Shown here piece by piece: positions 9,220 through 17,407 of a stretch of 64,000 bases of DNA. A program made the translations under genes and the position numbers. The number at the start of each line of letters is the position of its first letter. Position 1 is the first letter of the stretch. The DNA lies in contig NZ_JAERVO010000003.1 in NCBI RefSeq assembly GCF_016798325.1, forward strand, positions 62,001 to 126,000, written 5' to 3'. Source of the stretch: Marinobacter mangrovi. GTDB lineage: Bacteria > Pseudomonadota > Gammaproteobacteria > Pseudomonadales > Oleiphilaceae. The notes under the pieces were generated by a model. The model was not told the DNA's origin and did no database searches. It saw nothing but the letters and a program-made list of their open reading frames with translations.

Positions 9220-10305
9220 TCAGGTCTTGTGACCGGTATCCAGCTTGCGTTCCAGGTTCTGGCTGTAGCGCGACATGCCAAAACAGAACACCCAGAAACA
9301 GAAGGCAACGAAGACATAGCCTTCGATCGCGACGTTCTGCCACGCGGGGTCGGTGATCGTGGACTGCACCGTTCCCAGAATATCGAACAGGCCGATGATC
9401 AACACCAGCGTGGTGTCCATGAACAAGCCGATAAACGTGTTAACGATGCCCGGGATGACCAGCGTCAGTGCCTGCGGCAGGATAATCAGCCGCATCTTGC
9501 GCCAGTAGCCCAGACCCAGCGCACTGCCGGCCTCGTACTGACCACGGGGAATCGCCTGCAGACCGCCGCGGATGACTTCCGCCATGTAGGCCGACTGCCA
9601 CAGGGTGATCCCGATCAGCGCCCGCAACAGCTTCTCGAAGTTCATGCCTTCAGGCAGGAACAGCGGCAGCATCACCGACGCCATGAACAGCACGGTGATC
9701 AGTGGTACCGCCCGCCAGACTTCAATGAAGATGACGCAGAAGCCCCGGATTACCGGCATTTCGGAGCGCCGGCCCAGCGCCAGGATGATCCCCAGCGGCA
9801 ACGAACCAATGATGCCGACGTAGGCCAGGATCAGCGTCAGCATCAACCCGCCCCACTTGTTGCTCTGGACTTCTTCCAGCCCGAACCAGCCACCGGGAAT
9901 CAGGATGTAACCGATGATCGGCAAGCCGGTCATGCCGAAGATGCCCAGCCAGCGCCGCGCCGGGAAGCGCTCGATGAACTGGGGCACAAAGGCCACCGCC
10001 AGCAGGAAAAACATGATGTCCACCCGCCACTGCTGGGCATCCGGGTAGAAGCCATACATGAAGAAGTTCAACCGCTGGTTGATAAACAGCCAGCAGGCGC
10101 CATCGCCCACACAATCCTTGGGATCGGCGCCGGTGAACGTAGCGTCCAGGAACAGCCAGTTCAGCAGCGGGCCGATGCTGGTGCCGATCATGTAGACAAC
10201 CACCACGGTCAACAGGATGTTGTACCAGGTGTTGAACAGGTTATCCCGCATCCACTGCACGGGCGCAAACGCGCGCTTGGGAGGTGCCATTGATTCGCTC
10301 ATCAT
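9220..10305 (-). CDS. aapM: Polar amino acid ABC transporter permease (AapM/BztC type)
   Basis: This is a 361-residue inner-membrane permease. A long N-terminal portion with several membrane segments and a soluble insert (to about residue 150) precedes the HisM-type permease core. The EAA loop reads EAGSALGLGYWRKMRLIILPQAL (near 270). The long N-terminus is characteristic of AapM/BztC rather than of short HisM/GlnP permeases. The start codon overlaps the stop of the upstream permease as ATGA, with the Shine-Dalgarno AAGGAGAG lying in the last codons of that gene, so translation is coupled. Confidence 0.9.
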   Translation of the reverse strand: MMSESMAPPKRAFAPVQWMRDNLFNTWYNILLTVVVVYMIGTSIGPLLNWLFLDATFTGADPKDCVGDGACWLFINQRLNFFMYGFYPDAQQWRVDIMFFLLAVAFVPQFIERFPARRWLGIFGMTGLPIIGYILIPGGWFGLEEVQSNKWGGLMLTLILAYVGIIGSLPLGIILALGRRSEMPVIRGFCVIFIEVWRAVPLITVLFMASVMLPLFLPEGMNFEKLLRALIGITLWQSAYMAEVIRGGLQAIPRGQYEAGSALGLGYWRKMRLIILPQALTLVIPGIVNTFIGLFMDTTLVLIIGLFDILGTVQSTITDPAWQNVAIEGYVFVAFCFWVFCFGMSRYSQNLERKLDTGHKT

Positions 10306-11489
10306 CTCTCCTTAAGCGCAGCGGCGCGGTTGTACAGGTTCATGAAGAAGGAGATCAGCAGACTGACCGTGAGGTACACCGCCATGGTCATGGCCACCAC
10401 TTCCACGGCCTGACCGGTCTGGTTGAGCGTCGTGCCCATGAAGACCGACACGAGATCGGGATAGCCGATGGCCGTCGCTAGCGACGAGTTCTTGAACAGG
10501 TTCAGGTACTGACTGGTCAGCGGCGGAATGATCACCCGCATGGCCTGGGGAATCACCACCAGACGCAAGGTCAGGCCGTTGTGAAGGCCCAGCGCGCGGG
10601 CGGCTTCGGTCTGTCCCTTGCTGACGGACAGGATCCCGGACCGCACGATCTCCGCGATAAAGGCCGCGGTGAACAGCGTCAGGGCCACCCACAGGGCCGC
10701 CAGCTCGGGAATCAGCGTGATGCCACCGCCGAAGTTGAAGCCCTTCAACGCCGGAATATCCCACTCAATGGGCCCACCGGTCGCCAGGTACGCCAGCAGC
10801 GGCAGACCGATCAGGATGCTGATGCCGACCTTGACCGTCGGGAAGATCTCCCCGGTGGCCAACTGGCGCTTCTTGGCCCAGCGCTTGATGATCACGACCG
10901 CCACGATGGCAATGACCAGCGCAGCCTCAACCCAGCCAAACCCGGGTTGCGCGATCGGATCGGGCAGGTAGAGCCCGCGGTTATTGAGGAAGAACACGCC
11001 ACCCACATCCACGCTCTGGCGTGGTGTCGGCAGGCTGCGCAACACGGCGAAATACCAGAAGAAAATCTGCAGCAGGATGGGAATGTTGCGGATGATCTCG
11101 ATGTAGGCCAGCGACAGCTTGGCGATCAGCCAGTTACTGGAGAGGCGGGCCACGCCGATGATGAAACCGAGTATGGTGGCCGCCACGATGCCCATGGCTG
11201 AGACCAACAAGGTATTGAGCAGCCCGACAAAGAACGTGCGGCCATAGCTATAGGTCGCGTCGTAGGGAATCAGGCTCATGATAATGCCGAAGCCGGCGGA
11301 CTGGTCGAGGAAGCCAAACCCCGTGCTGATCCCGCGGCTCTCCATATTGGCGAGCGTGTTTTCGATCAGTGTCCAGCCGGACCAGGCGATCGCGGCGAGC
11401 GCCACGACCTGGAAGAAAATCGCGCGCACCCGCGGGTCGTTCCACGGTTTGCTGCGAGACGGTTGTAGAGGCGGATTATTATCGTTCAT
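10302..11489 (-). CDS. aapQ: Polar amino acid ABC transporter permease (AapQ/BztB type)
   Basis: This is a 395-residue permease with about eight membrane segments. An extended periplasmic/membrane region lies between the first segments and the EAA loop (EAARALGLHNGLTLRLVVIPQ, near 310). The ATG at 11489 follows a GGGA stretch; a TTG two codons earlier is the alternative. It pairs with the next permease to form the heterodimeric channel. It lies about 95 bases after the binding-protein gene, so it is part of the same operon. Confidence 0.9.
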   Translation of the reverse strand: MNDNNPPLQPSRSKPWNDPRVRAIFFQVVALAAIAWSGWTLIENTLANMESRGISTGFGFLDQSAGFGIIMSLIPYDATYSYGRTFFVGLLNTLLVSAMGIVAATILGFIIGVARLSSNWLIAKLSLAYIEIIRNIPILLQIFFWYFAVLRSLPTPRQSVDVGGVFFLNNRGLYLPDPIAQPGFGWVEAALVIAIVAVVIIKRWAKKRQLATGEIFPTVKVGISILIGLPLLAYLATGGPIEWDIPALKGFNFGGGITLIPELAALWVALTLFTAAFIAEIVRSGILSVSKGQTEAARALGLHNGLTLRLVVIPQAMRVIIPPLTSQYLNLFKNSSLATAIGYPDLVSVFMGTTLNQTGQAVEVVAMTMAVYLTVSLLISFFMNLYNRAAALKER

Positions 11490-11584
11490 GGACAATCCCG
11501 GAAAGCAACTGGAGGGAATAAAACGTCATTCACGGCAAAACCGGCAGGGACGCACCCTGCCGGCTTCACAGCTGCTCTCAGGAT

Positions 11585-12610
11585 TTACCGCATCGGCGGC
11601 GCGTACATGATGCCGCCTTCGGTCCACAGCGCGTTCAGACCACGGTCCAGATCCAGGGGCGTACCCGGTCCGACGTTACGGTTGTACATTTCACCGTAGT
11701 TACCCACTTCCTTGATGACCTTGTAGCCGAAGTCAGCCGGCAGGCCCAGCTTCTCGCCCATGTCACCGTCGGTTCCCAGCAGACGCTGGATGTTCGGGTT
11801 GTCGGACTTTTTCATGTCTTCAACATTCTCGGAGGTGATGCCCAGTTCCTCGGCGTTGATCTGCGCGAACAGCACCCACTTCACGATGTTGAACCACTGG
11901 TCGTCACCCTGACGCACCACCGGGCCCAGCGGCTCCTTGGAAATGGTGTTCGGCAGGATAACGGCACTGGACGGATCCGCCAGCTTGGAGCGCAGGGCCG
12001 CCAGCTGTGAACGGTCGGAGGTCAATACGTCACAGCGACCGGCGGCGAAGCCCTGAACCGTCTGCTCGGAGGTATCGAATACGATCGGCTTGAATTCCAT
12101 GTCGTTGGCACGGAAGTAGTCCGCCAGGTTCAGCTCGGTGGTGGTCCCGGCCTGGATACAGACGGTGGCTCCGTTCAGCTCCTTGGCATCGGTCACGCCG
12201 ATGTCTTTCTTGATCAGGAAGCCCTGACCGTCGTAGTAGTTGGTGCCGGTGAAGTTCAGACCCAGGGAGGCGTCACGGGTCAGGGTCCAGGTGGTGTTAC
12301 GGGAGAGCACGTCAATCTCGCCAGACTGCAGCGCGGTGAAACGCTCCTTTGCCGTCAGCGGTGTGAACTGAACCGCATCCCCTTTGCCAAAAATGGCCGC
12401 CGCGATCGCACGGCAGGTATCGACGTCGATGCCGGTCCAGTGGCCCTTTTCATCGGGCTGTGAGAAGCCGGGCAGACCATTGGTGACACCACACTGAAGG
12501 TGGCCTTTGTTCTTGACAGCTTCCAGCGTTGTCGCTGCCATGGCGTTGCTCGCCATCAGAGTGCCCAACAGCGTAGCCGTTCCCGCAGCGAGTGTGATCA
12601 GTTTTTTCAT
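11585..12610 (-). CDS. aapJ: Periplasmic amino acid-binding protein (AapJ/BztA type)
   Basis: This is a 341-residue solute-binding protein. The start at 12610 gives a Sec signal peptide (MKKLITLAAGTATLLG, ending near SNAMA) after a GGAGAC ribosome site. The mature part begins TTLEAVKNKGHLQCGV and contains FSQPDEKGHWTGIDVD and LSRNTTWTLTRD, typical of the general L-amino acid binding family. It is the first gene of the operon and lies 37-50 bases after a sigma-54-like promoter. It captures amino acids in the periplasm for the AapQM permease. Confidence 0.93.
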   Translation of the reverse strand: MKKLITLAAGTATLLGTLMASNAMAATTLEAVKNKGHLQCGVTNGLPGFSQPDEKGHWTGIDVDTCRAIAAAIFGKGDAVQFTPLTAKERFTALQSGEIDVLSRNTTWTLTRDASLGLNFTGTNYYDGQGFLIKKDIGVTDAKELNGATVCIQAGTTTELNLADYFRANDMEFKPIVFDTSEQTVQGFAAGRCDVLTSDRSQLAALRSKLADPSSAVILPNTISKEPLGPVVRQGDDQWFNIVKWVLFAQINAEELGITSENVEDMKKSDNPNIQRLLGTDGDMGEKLGLPADFGYKVIKEVGNYGEMYNRNVGPGTPLDLDRGLNALWTEGGIMYAPPMR

Positions 12611-13112
12611 TATGAGTTGTCTCCGAAAATCGGTTGTGTGCATAGCAACCCCGCATCAGCAAGGCCCAAGCCAAGCTTTGCAGGTTGTTGATTTTGTTGT
12701 CGTTGTTCGACGCTATCGCGCAAAACCACTGCTCTATCGGACCGCATCCGGCGATTTCTGCCTCACAATAGTGCGCACAGAATCGGTGCCGGCTCGTTGG
12801 CGGTCTGAATATAGGATAGGAGAAAAATCAGGATTGCACCGAATTGGTGACATAAACATTGGTCGAAAGCCGACGCCCGCCTGTTCCGGCCCGCCATGGC
12901 GGCCGTCCGATCGACTCACCCCTGCGATGCGAGATCGGCTCCATGCATCCTGCCCCGGCTTTCCGACGTAAATGCTGCATACTCCAACGTTTCCCGTGGA
13001 CAGGGGCGCCCGGTCTGCGATGAAATCGTTATAACTTTGTGACTTTAGCGTGCGAGGCGGGGTCCATAGTGGACACCATCCAATCATCCTCGCCGCCAAT
13101 GACGGAGACACC
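12611..13112. other. Divergent intergenic region between aapJ and the radical SAM gene
   Basis: The 502 bases contain no convincing gene. The left end carries the sigma-54-like promoter of the aap operon. The right end carries the upstream region of the radical SAM gene, with an AT-rich TATAAC near 13031 and the ribosome site ACGGAGACA just before the ATG at 13113. I see no clear activator site for the sigma-54 promoter. Confidence 0.5.
12658..12674 (-). promoter_or_regulatory. Sigma-54 type promoter of aapJQMP
   Basis: On the minus strand the sequence TTGGCTTGGGCCTTGCT has the invariant GG and GC dinucleotides separated by ten bases, matching the -24/-12 consensus TGGCAC-N5-TTGCW. The predicted start of transcription is about 35-40 bases before aapJ. 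Glutamate/aspartate and general amino acid importers in Pseudomonas-like bacteria are commonly under RpoN with NtrC or AauR activators, which fits. It is a consensus match only. Confidence 0.6.
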
Positions 13113-14075
13113 ATGACCATACTTGCCGGCACCGCTCAACGCATTCCTGCCACGGAGCTGATTTCGCCGCGTCATCCAGACAGCTGGACCCACACCCGGA
13201 ACGGCGATCCGCGCGGCTACATCGACGCGGACCAACTGACCGAGCTGTGGATCCACACCGGCACCGCCTGCAACCTGGCCTGCCCGTTCTGCCTGGAAGG
13301 TTCGCATCCCGGCGACGGCCGCATTCCCGGCATGACCCTGGACGACGTACGCCCGTTTATCCACGAGGCGCTGGACATGGGCGTCGAGCAGTTTTCCTTT
13401 ACCGGCGGTGAGCCGTTCGTCATTCGCGACTTCGTCAATATCCTGGACTACGCCAGCCAGCACCGGCCCTGTTTCGTGCTGACCAACGCCACCGATCCAC
13501 TGCTCAAACGCACCCATCAACTGTTGCCCTTGCGGGACAATCCGTATCCGATCCGTTTCCGCGTCAGCCTCGATTTCCCGGACCGGGCCCGGCACGACGT
13601 GGACCGGGGCGAGGGCAGTTTCGACAAGGCGCTGGAAGGCATCCGCTGGCTGCATGAAAACGGCTTTACGGTCTCGATTGCCCGTCAGTCCGACGCCAAC
13701 GAAGACCCGGAGCAGGTGGAAGCGGCCTTCCGTGCCATTTTCCGGGAGGCCGGCATTCCCGAGGATCTCGCCTTCACGGCGTTTCCGGATTTCGGCACAC
13801 CGGGCGCCGAAGACGGCAGCCCCGAAATCACCGAAACCTGCATGGAGAAATACCCGACCCGGGAGAGCCGGTCCCATTTTATGTGCACCTACACGCGGAT
13901 GCTGGTGAAGCAGGGCGATCAGGTCCGGGTCTATGCCTGCACGCTGGTGGATGACGATCCGGACTACGACCTGGGCGGCAGCCTGCGGGAAAGCATGGAC
14001 ACGCGCATCATGCTGCGACATCACCGCTGTTTTGCCTGCTACCGTTTCGGCGCCAGCTGCAGCGCCCCGGCCTGA
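13113..14075 (+). CDS. Radical SAM protein with C-terminal cysteine-rich (SPASM-like) segment
   Basis: This 320-residue protein starts at the ATG at 13113 after ACGGAGACA. Cys53, Cys57 and Cys60 (CNLACPFC) form the CX3CX2C motif for the SAM-binding 4Fe-4S cluster. FTGGEPF (near 93) is the SAM-binding GGE motif and FRVSLDFPDRA (near 152) lies where radical SAM barrels have a conserved strand. The last 60 residues contain several cysteines (MCTYTRM, YACTLVD, HHRCFACYRFGASC), resembling an auxiliary cluster domain of the SPASM/twitch kind. The substrate is unknown. It is followed after 58 bases by a sodium/solute symporter and a phosphoesterase-like gene, so it probably acts in one small pathway. 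It lacks the ArsS and QueE hallmarks. Confidence 0.85.
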   Translation: MTILAGTAQRIPATELISPRHPDSWTHTRNGDPRGYIDADQLTELWIHTGTACNLACPFCLEGSHPGDGRIPGMTLDDVRPFIHEALDMGVEQFSFTGGEPFVIRDFVNILDYASQHRPCFVLTNATDPLLKRTHQLLPLRDNPYPIRFRVSLDFPDRARHDVDRGEGSFDKALEGIRWLHENGFTVSIARQSDANEDPEQVEAAFRAIFREAGIPEDLAFTAFPDFGTPGAEDGSPEITETCMEKYPTRESRSHFMCTYTRMLVKQGDQVRVYACTLVDDDPDYDLGGSLRESMDTRIMLRHHRCFACYRFGASCSAPA

Positions 14076-14133
14076 AACCAGCGGGCGACACTCGGGCCCG
14101 ATGAACAACCATTAAACAAGGAACCTGTCACCC

Positions 14134-15540
14134 ATGTCGTTTGCTGAAGCGGGCCTGTTCTGGGGCTTCCTGCTGGTCTACGGGATCATCATGTACGCGC
14201 TGTCTCCTCGCAGCCGGAATGCCGCGTCCTTCTATAAAGGGGCGGACGATCGGGGCAACCCCGTGAGTCAGTGGTCGCTGACCGCCAGCATCTTCATCAG
14301 CTGGATCTTCGCCAAGTCGGTGACCAACGCCGCCAACCTGGGGGCGGCTTACGGCGTGGTCGGCGGCCTGGCGTACGCCACTTACTGGCTGTCCATTCCC
14401 GTCGCCGGCTACATCATCTACCTGATCCGCACCCAGACCGGCGCCCGCAGTCTGCAGGAATTCCTGACCTCGCGCTTCGGCCGTCTGGCTGCGGTCAGCT
14501 TTGCCGCCGCCATCCTGATTCGCCTCTATAACGAAGTCTGGAGTAACACCGCCGTGGTGGGCGGTTACTTTGGACTGCCCGGCGATACCGCCTACTACGC
14601 CGCGGCCATGCTGTTTACCGCCTTTACCTTGGCCTACAGCCTCAAGGGTGGTCTGCGCAGCTCCATCTTTACCGACGTGATCCAGGCGATCCTGTTCGTG
14701 TTCTTCGTCGCGGCGGTGCTGTTCCTGATCGTTCCCGCCAACGATACGGGCACCCTGCTGACCACCGGCGAATTCAAACTCGACGCCGGCGCCGATCTGT
14801 TGCTGGTGGCCGGACTGCAGATCTTCAGCTATCCCTTCCACGATCCGGTGCTGACCGACCGCGGCTTCGTGAACAAGGAAAAGACCATGCTGAAGAGCTT
14901 TGTCGTCGCCGGGTTGCTGGGGTTTGTGGCGGTCTTTGTCTTCAGCCTGGTGGGCGTTCATGCCCAGCTGCACGGCATTGCCGCCAACGGTAACGCCCCC
15001 GCCGCGGTGGGCGCTGCCGCCGGTCTGACCGCCCTGTTCTTTATGAGTGTGGTGATGATGACGTCCGCCGGCTCGACCCTGGACTCCACCTTTACGTCGT
15101 TGTCCAAGTCCATTGCCGTAGATTTGCCACAGTTGGTGAAGCGTTCCGCCGACCGGCTGCCCAACATGCGCGTGGGCGCGGTGGTCATGGTGGCCTTCGC
15201 GATTCTCGGCAACCTGCCGATGTTTGCCGGCACCGACATCCTCAAGGCGACCACCATCTCCGGCACCATGGTGATGGGCCTGGCACCGGTGTTCCTGTTC
15301 TATGGCTTCACCCGCTGGTCACCCTGGAGTTTCCACCTCAGTTTCTGGACCGGCATCGCGCTGGGCCTGGGCCTCGCCCTGGGGCTGATCCCGGAGAGCT
15401 GGTCCATCGGCAACGGCCAGTACGCGGCGCTGTTGGGGGTTAATGCCTGGGGCATCCTGATCTGCACCGCCGGATTCTTCCTGCCAATCCTGGTGCAGCG
15501 ACTGCTGGGCCGCACGCCGGTCTCCAGCGGAGTCTCATGA
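14134..15540 (+). CDS. Sodium:solute symporter (SSS) family transporter
   Basis: This 468-residue polytopic protein has about 12-13 hydrophobic segments. The second segment (TASIFISWIFAKSVTNAANLG) and the segment after YSLKGGLRSSIFTDVIQA are typical of the SSS family, the latter matching the conserved GGL-ss-TD-Q motif. The family co-transports solutes such as proline, pantothenate or sugars with sodium. The start is an ATG at 14134, and the stop is separated from the next ATG by one base, so the two are probably translationally coupled. The substrate is not deducible. Its position between a radical SAM gene and a phosphoesterase-like gene suggests uptake of their substrate or precursor. Confidence 0.88.
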   Translation: MSFAEAGLFWGFLLVYGIIMYALSPRSRNAASFYKGADDRGNPVSQWSLTASIFISWIFAKSVTNAANLGAAYGVVGGLAYATYWLSIPVAGYIIYLIRTQTGARSLQEFLTSRFGRLAAVSFAAAILIRLYNEVWSNTAVVGGYFGLPGDTAYYAAAMLFTAFTLAYSLKGGLRSSIFTDVIQAILFVFFVAAVLFLIVPANDTGTLLTTGEFKLDAGADLLLVAGLQIFSYPFHDPVLTDRGFVNKEKTMLKSFVVAGLLGFVAVFVFSLVGVHAQLHGIAANGNAPAAVGAAAGLTALFFMSVVMMTSAGSTLDSTFTSLSKSIAVDLPQLVKRSADRLPNMRVGAVVMVAFAILGNLPMFAGTDILKATTISGTMVMGLAPVFLFYGFTRWSPWSFHLSFWTGIALGLGLALGLIPESWSIGNGQYAALLGVNAWGILICTAGFFLPILVQRLLGRTPVSSGVS

Positions 15541-15541
15541 C

Positions 15542-16498
15542 ATGACGGAGGCGCCCGGCCGGAGTTGCCCGATCCATTACCGGTATCGGCCCGAGCCATT
15601 GTGCGCCGACCCGCAGCCGGTCGATGCGGATGTGCTTTATGTGATTGGCGGGCTTTACGGCAATCCGGAGGCGCTGGACACCCTTGAGCGGATGGCCGCC
15701 GAGGAACAGGCGGCCGGTTACCGGGTGCGGCTGGTGTTCAATGGCGACTTCAACTGGTTCAACGCCGACCCCGAGACGTTTGCCCGCCTGAACGAACGCG
15801 TCCTGAATCACGACGTGATCCTCGGCAACGTGGAGTACGAGCTGGCGCATCCCAGCCCGGAGGCGGGTTGCGGTTGCGCCTATCCGGACTTTGTCGACCA
15901 GGACGTAGTGGAACGCTCCAACCGCATCATGGCGCGCCTGCAATCCGTAGCGGCCCGTTTTCCCGACCTGCAAGCACGACTCGCGGCGGCACCCCGCTGG
16001 CGCTGTTACGAGATGGCCGGCCAGAGCCTGCTGATTCTGCATGGCGACCCGGAATCCCTGGCCGGCTGGGGACTGGCCCATGAAAACCTCGCGCGCCCGG
16101 ATCACGGTGCCCGGGTTGCGGACTGGTTCAGGCTCACCGGCGCCGATGTTTTCGCCGGTACCCACACCTGCCTGCCCGCACTGTGGCAACGGTCTGTCGA
16201 GGACGGCGGAACACGCACCGTCATCAACAACGGTGCGGCCGGCATGGGTAACTTCCAACAGGACACGCGCGGTTTGATCACACGCATCGCGCCGGCGAAT
16301 CTTGCACCGTGTACCCAACCGGTGGCGCAGGTCATACAGGGCCCCTTGGCGCTCTCCCTGCTGCCGGTGGCCTTTCCCTTCGATCCGTGGATGAACCGAT
16401 TCTCGACCTGGTGGCCGGAAGGCACCGACGCCAATCTGTCATACAGACGGCGCATCCTTGAGGGGACGGCATTGCGGCCTGAGCAGATCAATCTTTAG
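15542..16498 (+). CDS. Metallophosphoesterase-like protein of unknown role
   Basis: This is a 318-residue soluble protein. Blocks in the order of a calcineurin-like phosphoesterase are visible: YVIGGLYGNPEAL (near 32, in place of GDxHG), VFNGDFNWFN (near 65, GD block), ILGNVEYEL (near 96, GN block), LILHGDPESLAG (near 165) and FAGTHTCLP (near 202, in place of the GHTH block). First-block residues deviate from the canonical Asp-x-His, so metal binding may be altered or activity lost. A CGCAYPDF cysteine pair lies near 112. Translation is coupled to the symporter gene. It may hydrolyse a phosphorylated product of the upstream radical SAM protein; that is inference. Confidence 0.7.
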   Translation: MTEAPGRSCPIHYRYRPEPLCADPQPVDADVLYVIGGLYGNPEALDTLERMAAEEQAAGYRVRLVFNGDFNWFNADPETFARLNERVLNHDVILGNVEYELAHPSPEAGCGCAYPDFVDQDVVERSNRIMARLQSVAARFPDLQARLAAAPRWRCYEMAGQSLLILHGDPESLAGWGLAHENLARPDHGARVADWFRLTGADVFAGTHTCLPALWQRSVEDGGTRTVINNGAAGMGNFQQDTRGLITRIAPANLAPCTQPVAQVIQGPLALSLLPVAFPFDPWMNRFSTWWPEGTDANLSYRRRILEGTALRPEQINL

Positions 16499-16575
16499 CC
16501 GGCCAAGCCCTTGCCAGCATTGGGATTACGCCCGTTTTCCGGTTGCAACTGTCGCTGTTGGCAACCCGTCCCGGT

Positions 16576-16603
16576 TTGATTTTTCTTTCGAGGTCTATAT
16601 AAT
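16576..16603 (+). promoter_or_regulatory. Sigma-70 type promoter of the ectABask operon
   Basis: TTGATT at 16576-16581 and TATAAT at 16598-16603 are separated by 16 bases. This is the best promoter in the gap between the phosphoesterase-like gene and ectA. It would give a leader of about 140 bases before ectA. Ectoine operons in halophiles often have additional osmotically controlled promoters, which I cannot exclude. Confidence 0.6.
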
Positions 16604-16605
16604 TA

Positions 16606-16729
16606 CAACTCTAAAGATTAGCGCCGAGCCGCCATTACTGGTTCTATTTCAGCGGCTTATAGGCGATCGGAAGGCCCTTGCGCGGCATCAACAGGCGTTT
16701 AAGCCCTTTCGAATGAATTCAACTCTAAA
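16606..16729 (+). repeat. Direct repeat CAACTCTAAA flanking the ectA leader
   Basis: The decamer CAACTCTAAA occurs at 16606-16615 and 16720-16729, each preceded by AATT(A). The first copy is immediately after the -10 element, at the expected transcription start; the second is just ahead of the ectA start. It could be a regulator half-site pair or chance. Confidence 0.3.
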
Positions 16730-16751
16730 TGACTGAGTGCCCAACACCGTT

Positions 16752-17273
16752 ATGACCACTGAAGGTTCGAATACAACCGCCATCACCCTTCGTACTCCAA
16801 ACAAGGATGATGGCTTCCGGCTCCACCAGTTGGTGGCTGAGTGTCCGCCGCTGGATCCGAATTCGATTTACTGCAACCTGCTGCAATGCAGCCACTTCGC
16901 CGAAACCGGCGTCGCTGCCGAAAAGGATGGCGATCTGGTTGGCTTTATCTCCGGCTATATTCCTCCTCAGCAGCCTGAGACCGTCTTTGTCTGGCAGGTC
17001 GCCGTCCATGAAAAGGGACGCGGCCAGGGTCTGGCAAAGCGGATGCTCAAGGCCATCGTGAGCCGGGATGCGTGCAAGAACGTATCTCATCTCGAGACCA
17101 CGATCACCGCAGACAACGAAGCGTCCTGGGCGCTGTTCCGCTCGTTCGCCCGTGATCTCGGTGCTGAGCTCACCTATACCGAGCATTTTGAGAAGGAGGC
17201 CCACTTTGGCGGCCATCACGACTCAGAATTCCTGCTCCGTATCGGCCCCTTCACCCAGCCTGTAAACGGCTAG
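16752..17273 (+). CDS. ectA: L-2,4-diaminobutyrate N-acetyltransferase (EctA)
   Basis: EctA acetylates L-2,4-diaminobutyrate with acetyl-CoA, the second of the three ectoine-specific steps. The 173-residue GNAT protein shows the acetyl-CoA motif [11 protein letters not shown] (near 94), [15 protein letters not shown] (near 33) and [13 protein letters not shown] (near 117), all typical of EctA. Start choice: ATG at 16752, with GTG at 16737 (five codons earlier) as the alternative; neither has a good Shine-Dalgarno. It is first in ectA-ectB-ask; ectC is missing from this operon. A GC hairpin lies in the 134-base gap before ectB. Confidence 0.96.
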   Translation: MTTEGSNTTAITLRTPNKDDGFRLHQLVAECPPLDPNSIYCNLLQCSHFAETGVAAEKDGDLVGFISGYIPPQQPETVFVWQVAVHEKGRGQGLAKRMLKAIVSRDACKNVSHLETTITADNEASWALFRSFARDLGAELTYTEHFEKEAHFGGHHDSEFLLRIGPFTQPVNG

Positions 17274-17290
17274 GAAGCGCGCCGACGCCT

Positions 17291-17311
17291 CCGGCAGGCT
17301 GGGCCTGCCGG
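17291..17311 (+). other. Intercistronic GC hairpin between ectA and ectB
   Basis: CCGGCAGG and CCTGCCGG form a perfect 8-bp stem with loop CTGGG, 17 bases after the ectA stop. No U-tract follows. It may protect the ectA 3' end or partially attenuate transcription. Confidence 0.4.
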
Positions 17312-17407
17312 GGCGGTATTCCCCGCAGCGCCGTGTCCCCTGGGCGACCGAGCACACGCGACCGGCGTTGCATTCACCTCGAACCTGACATGCTAAGAGG
17401 CAAGACA

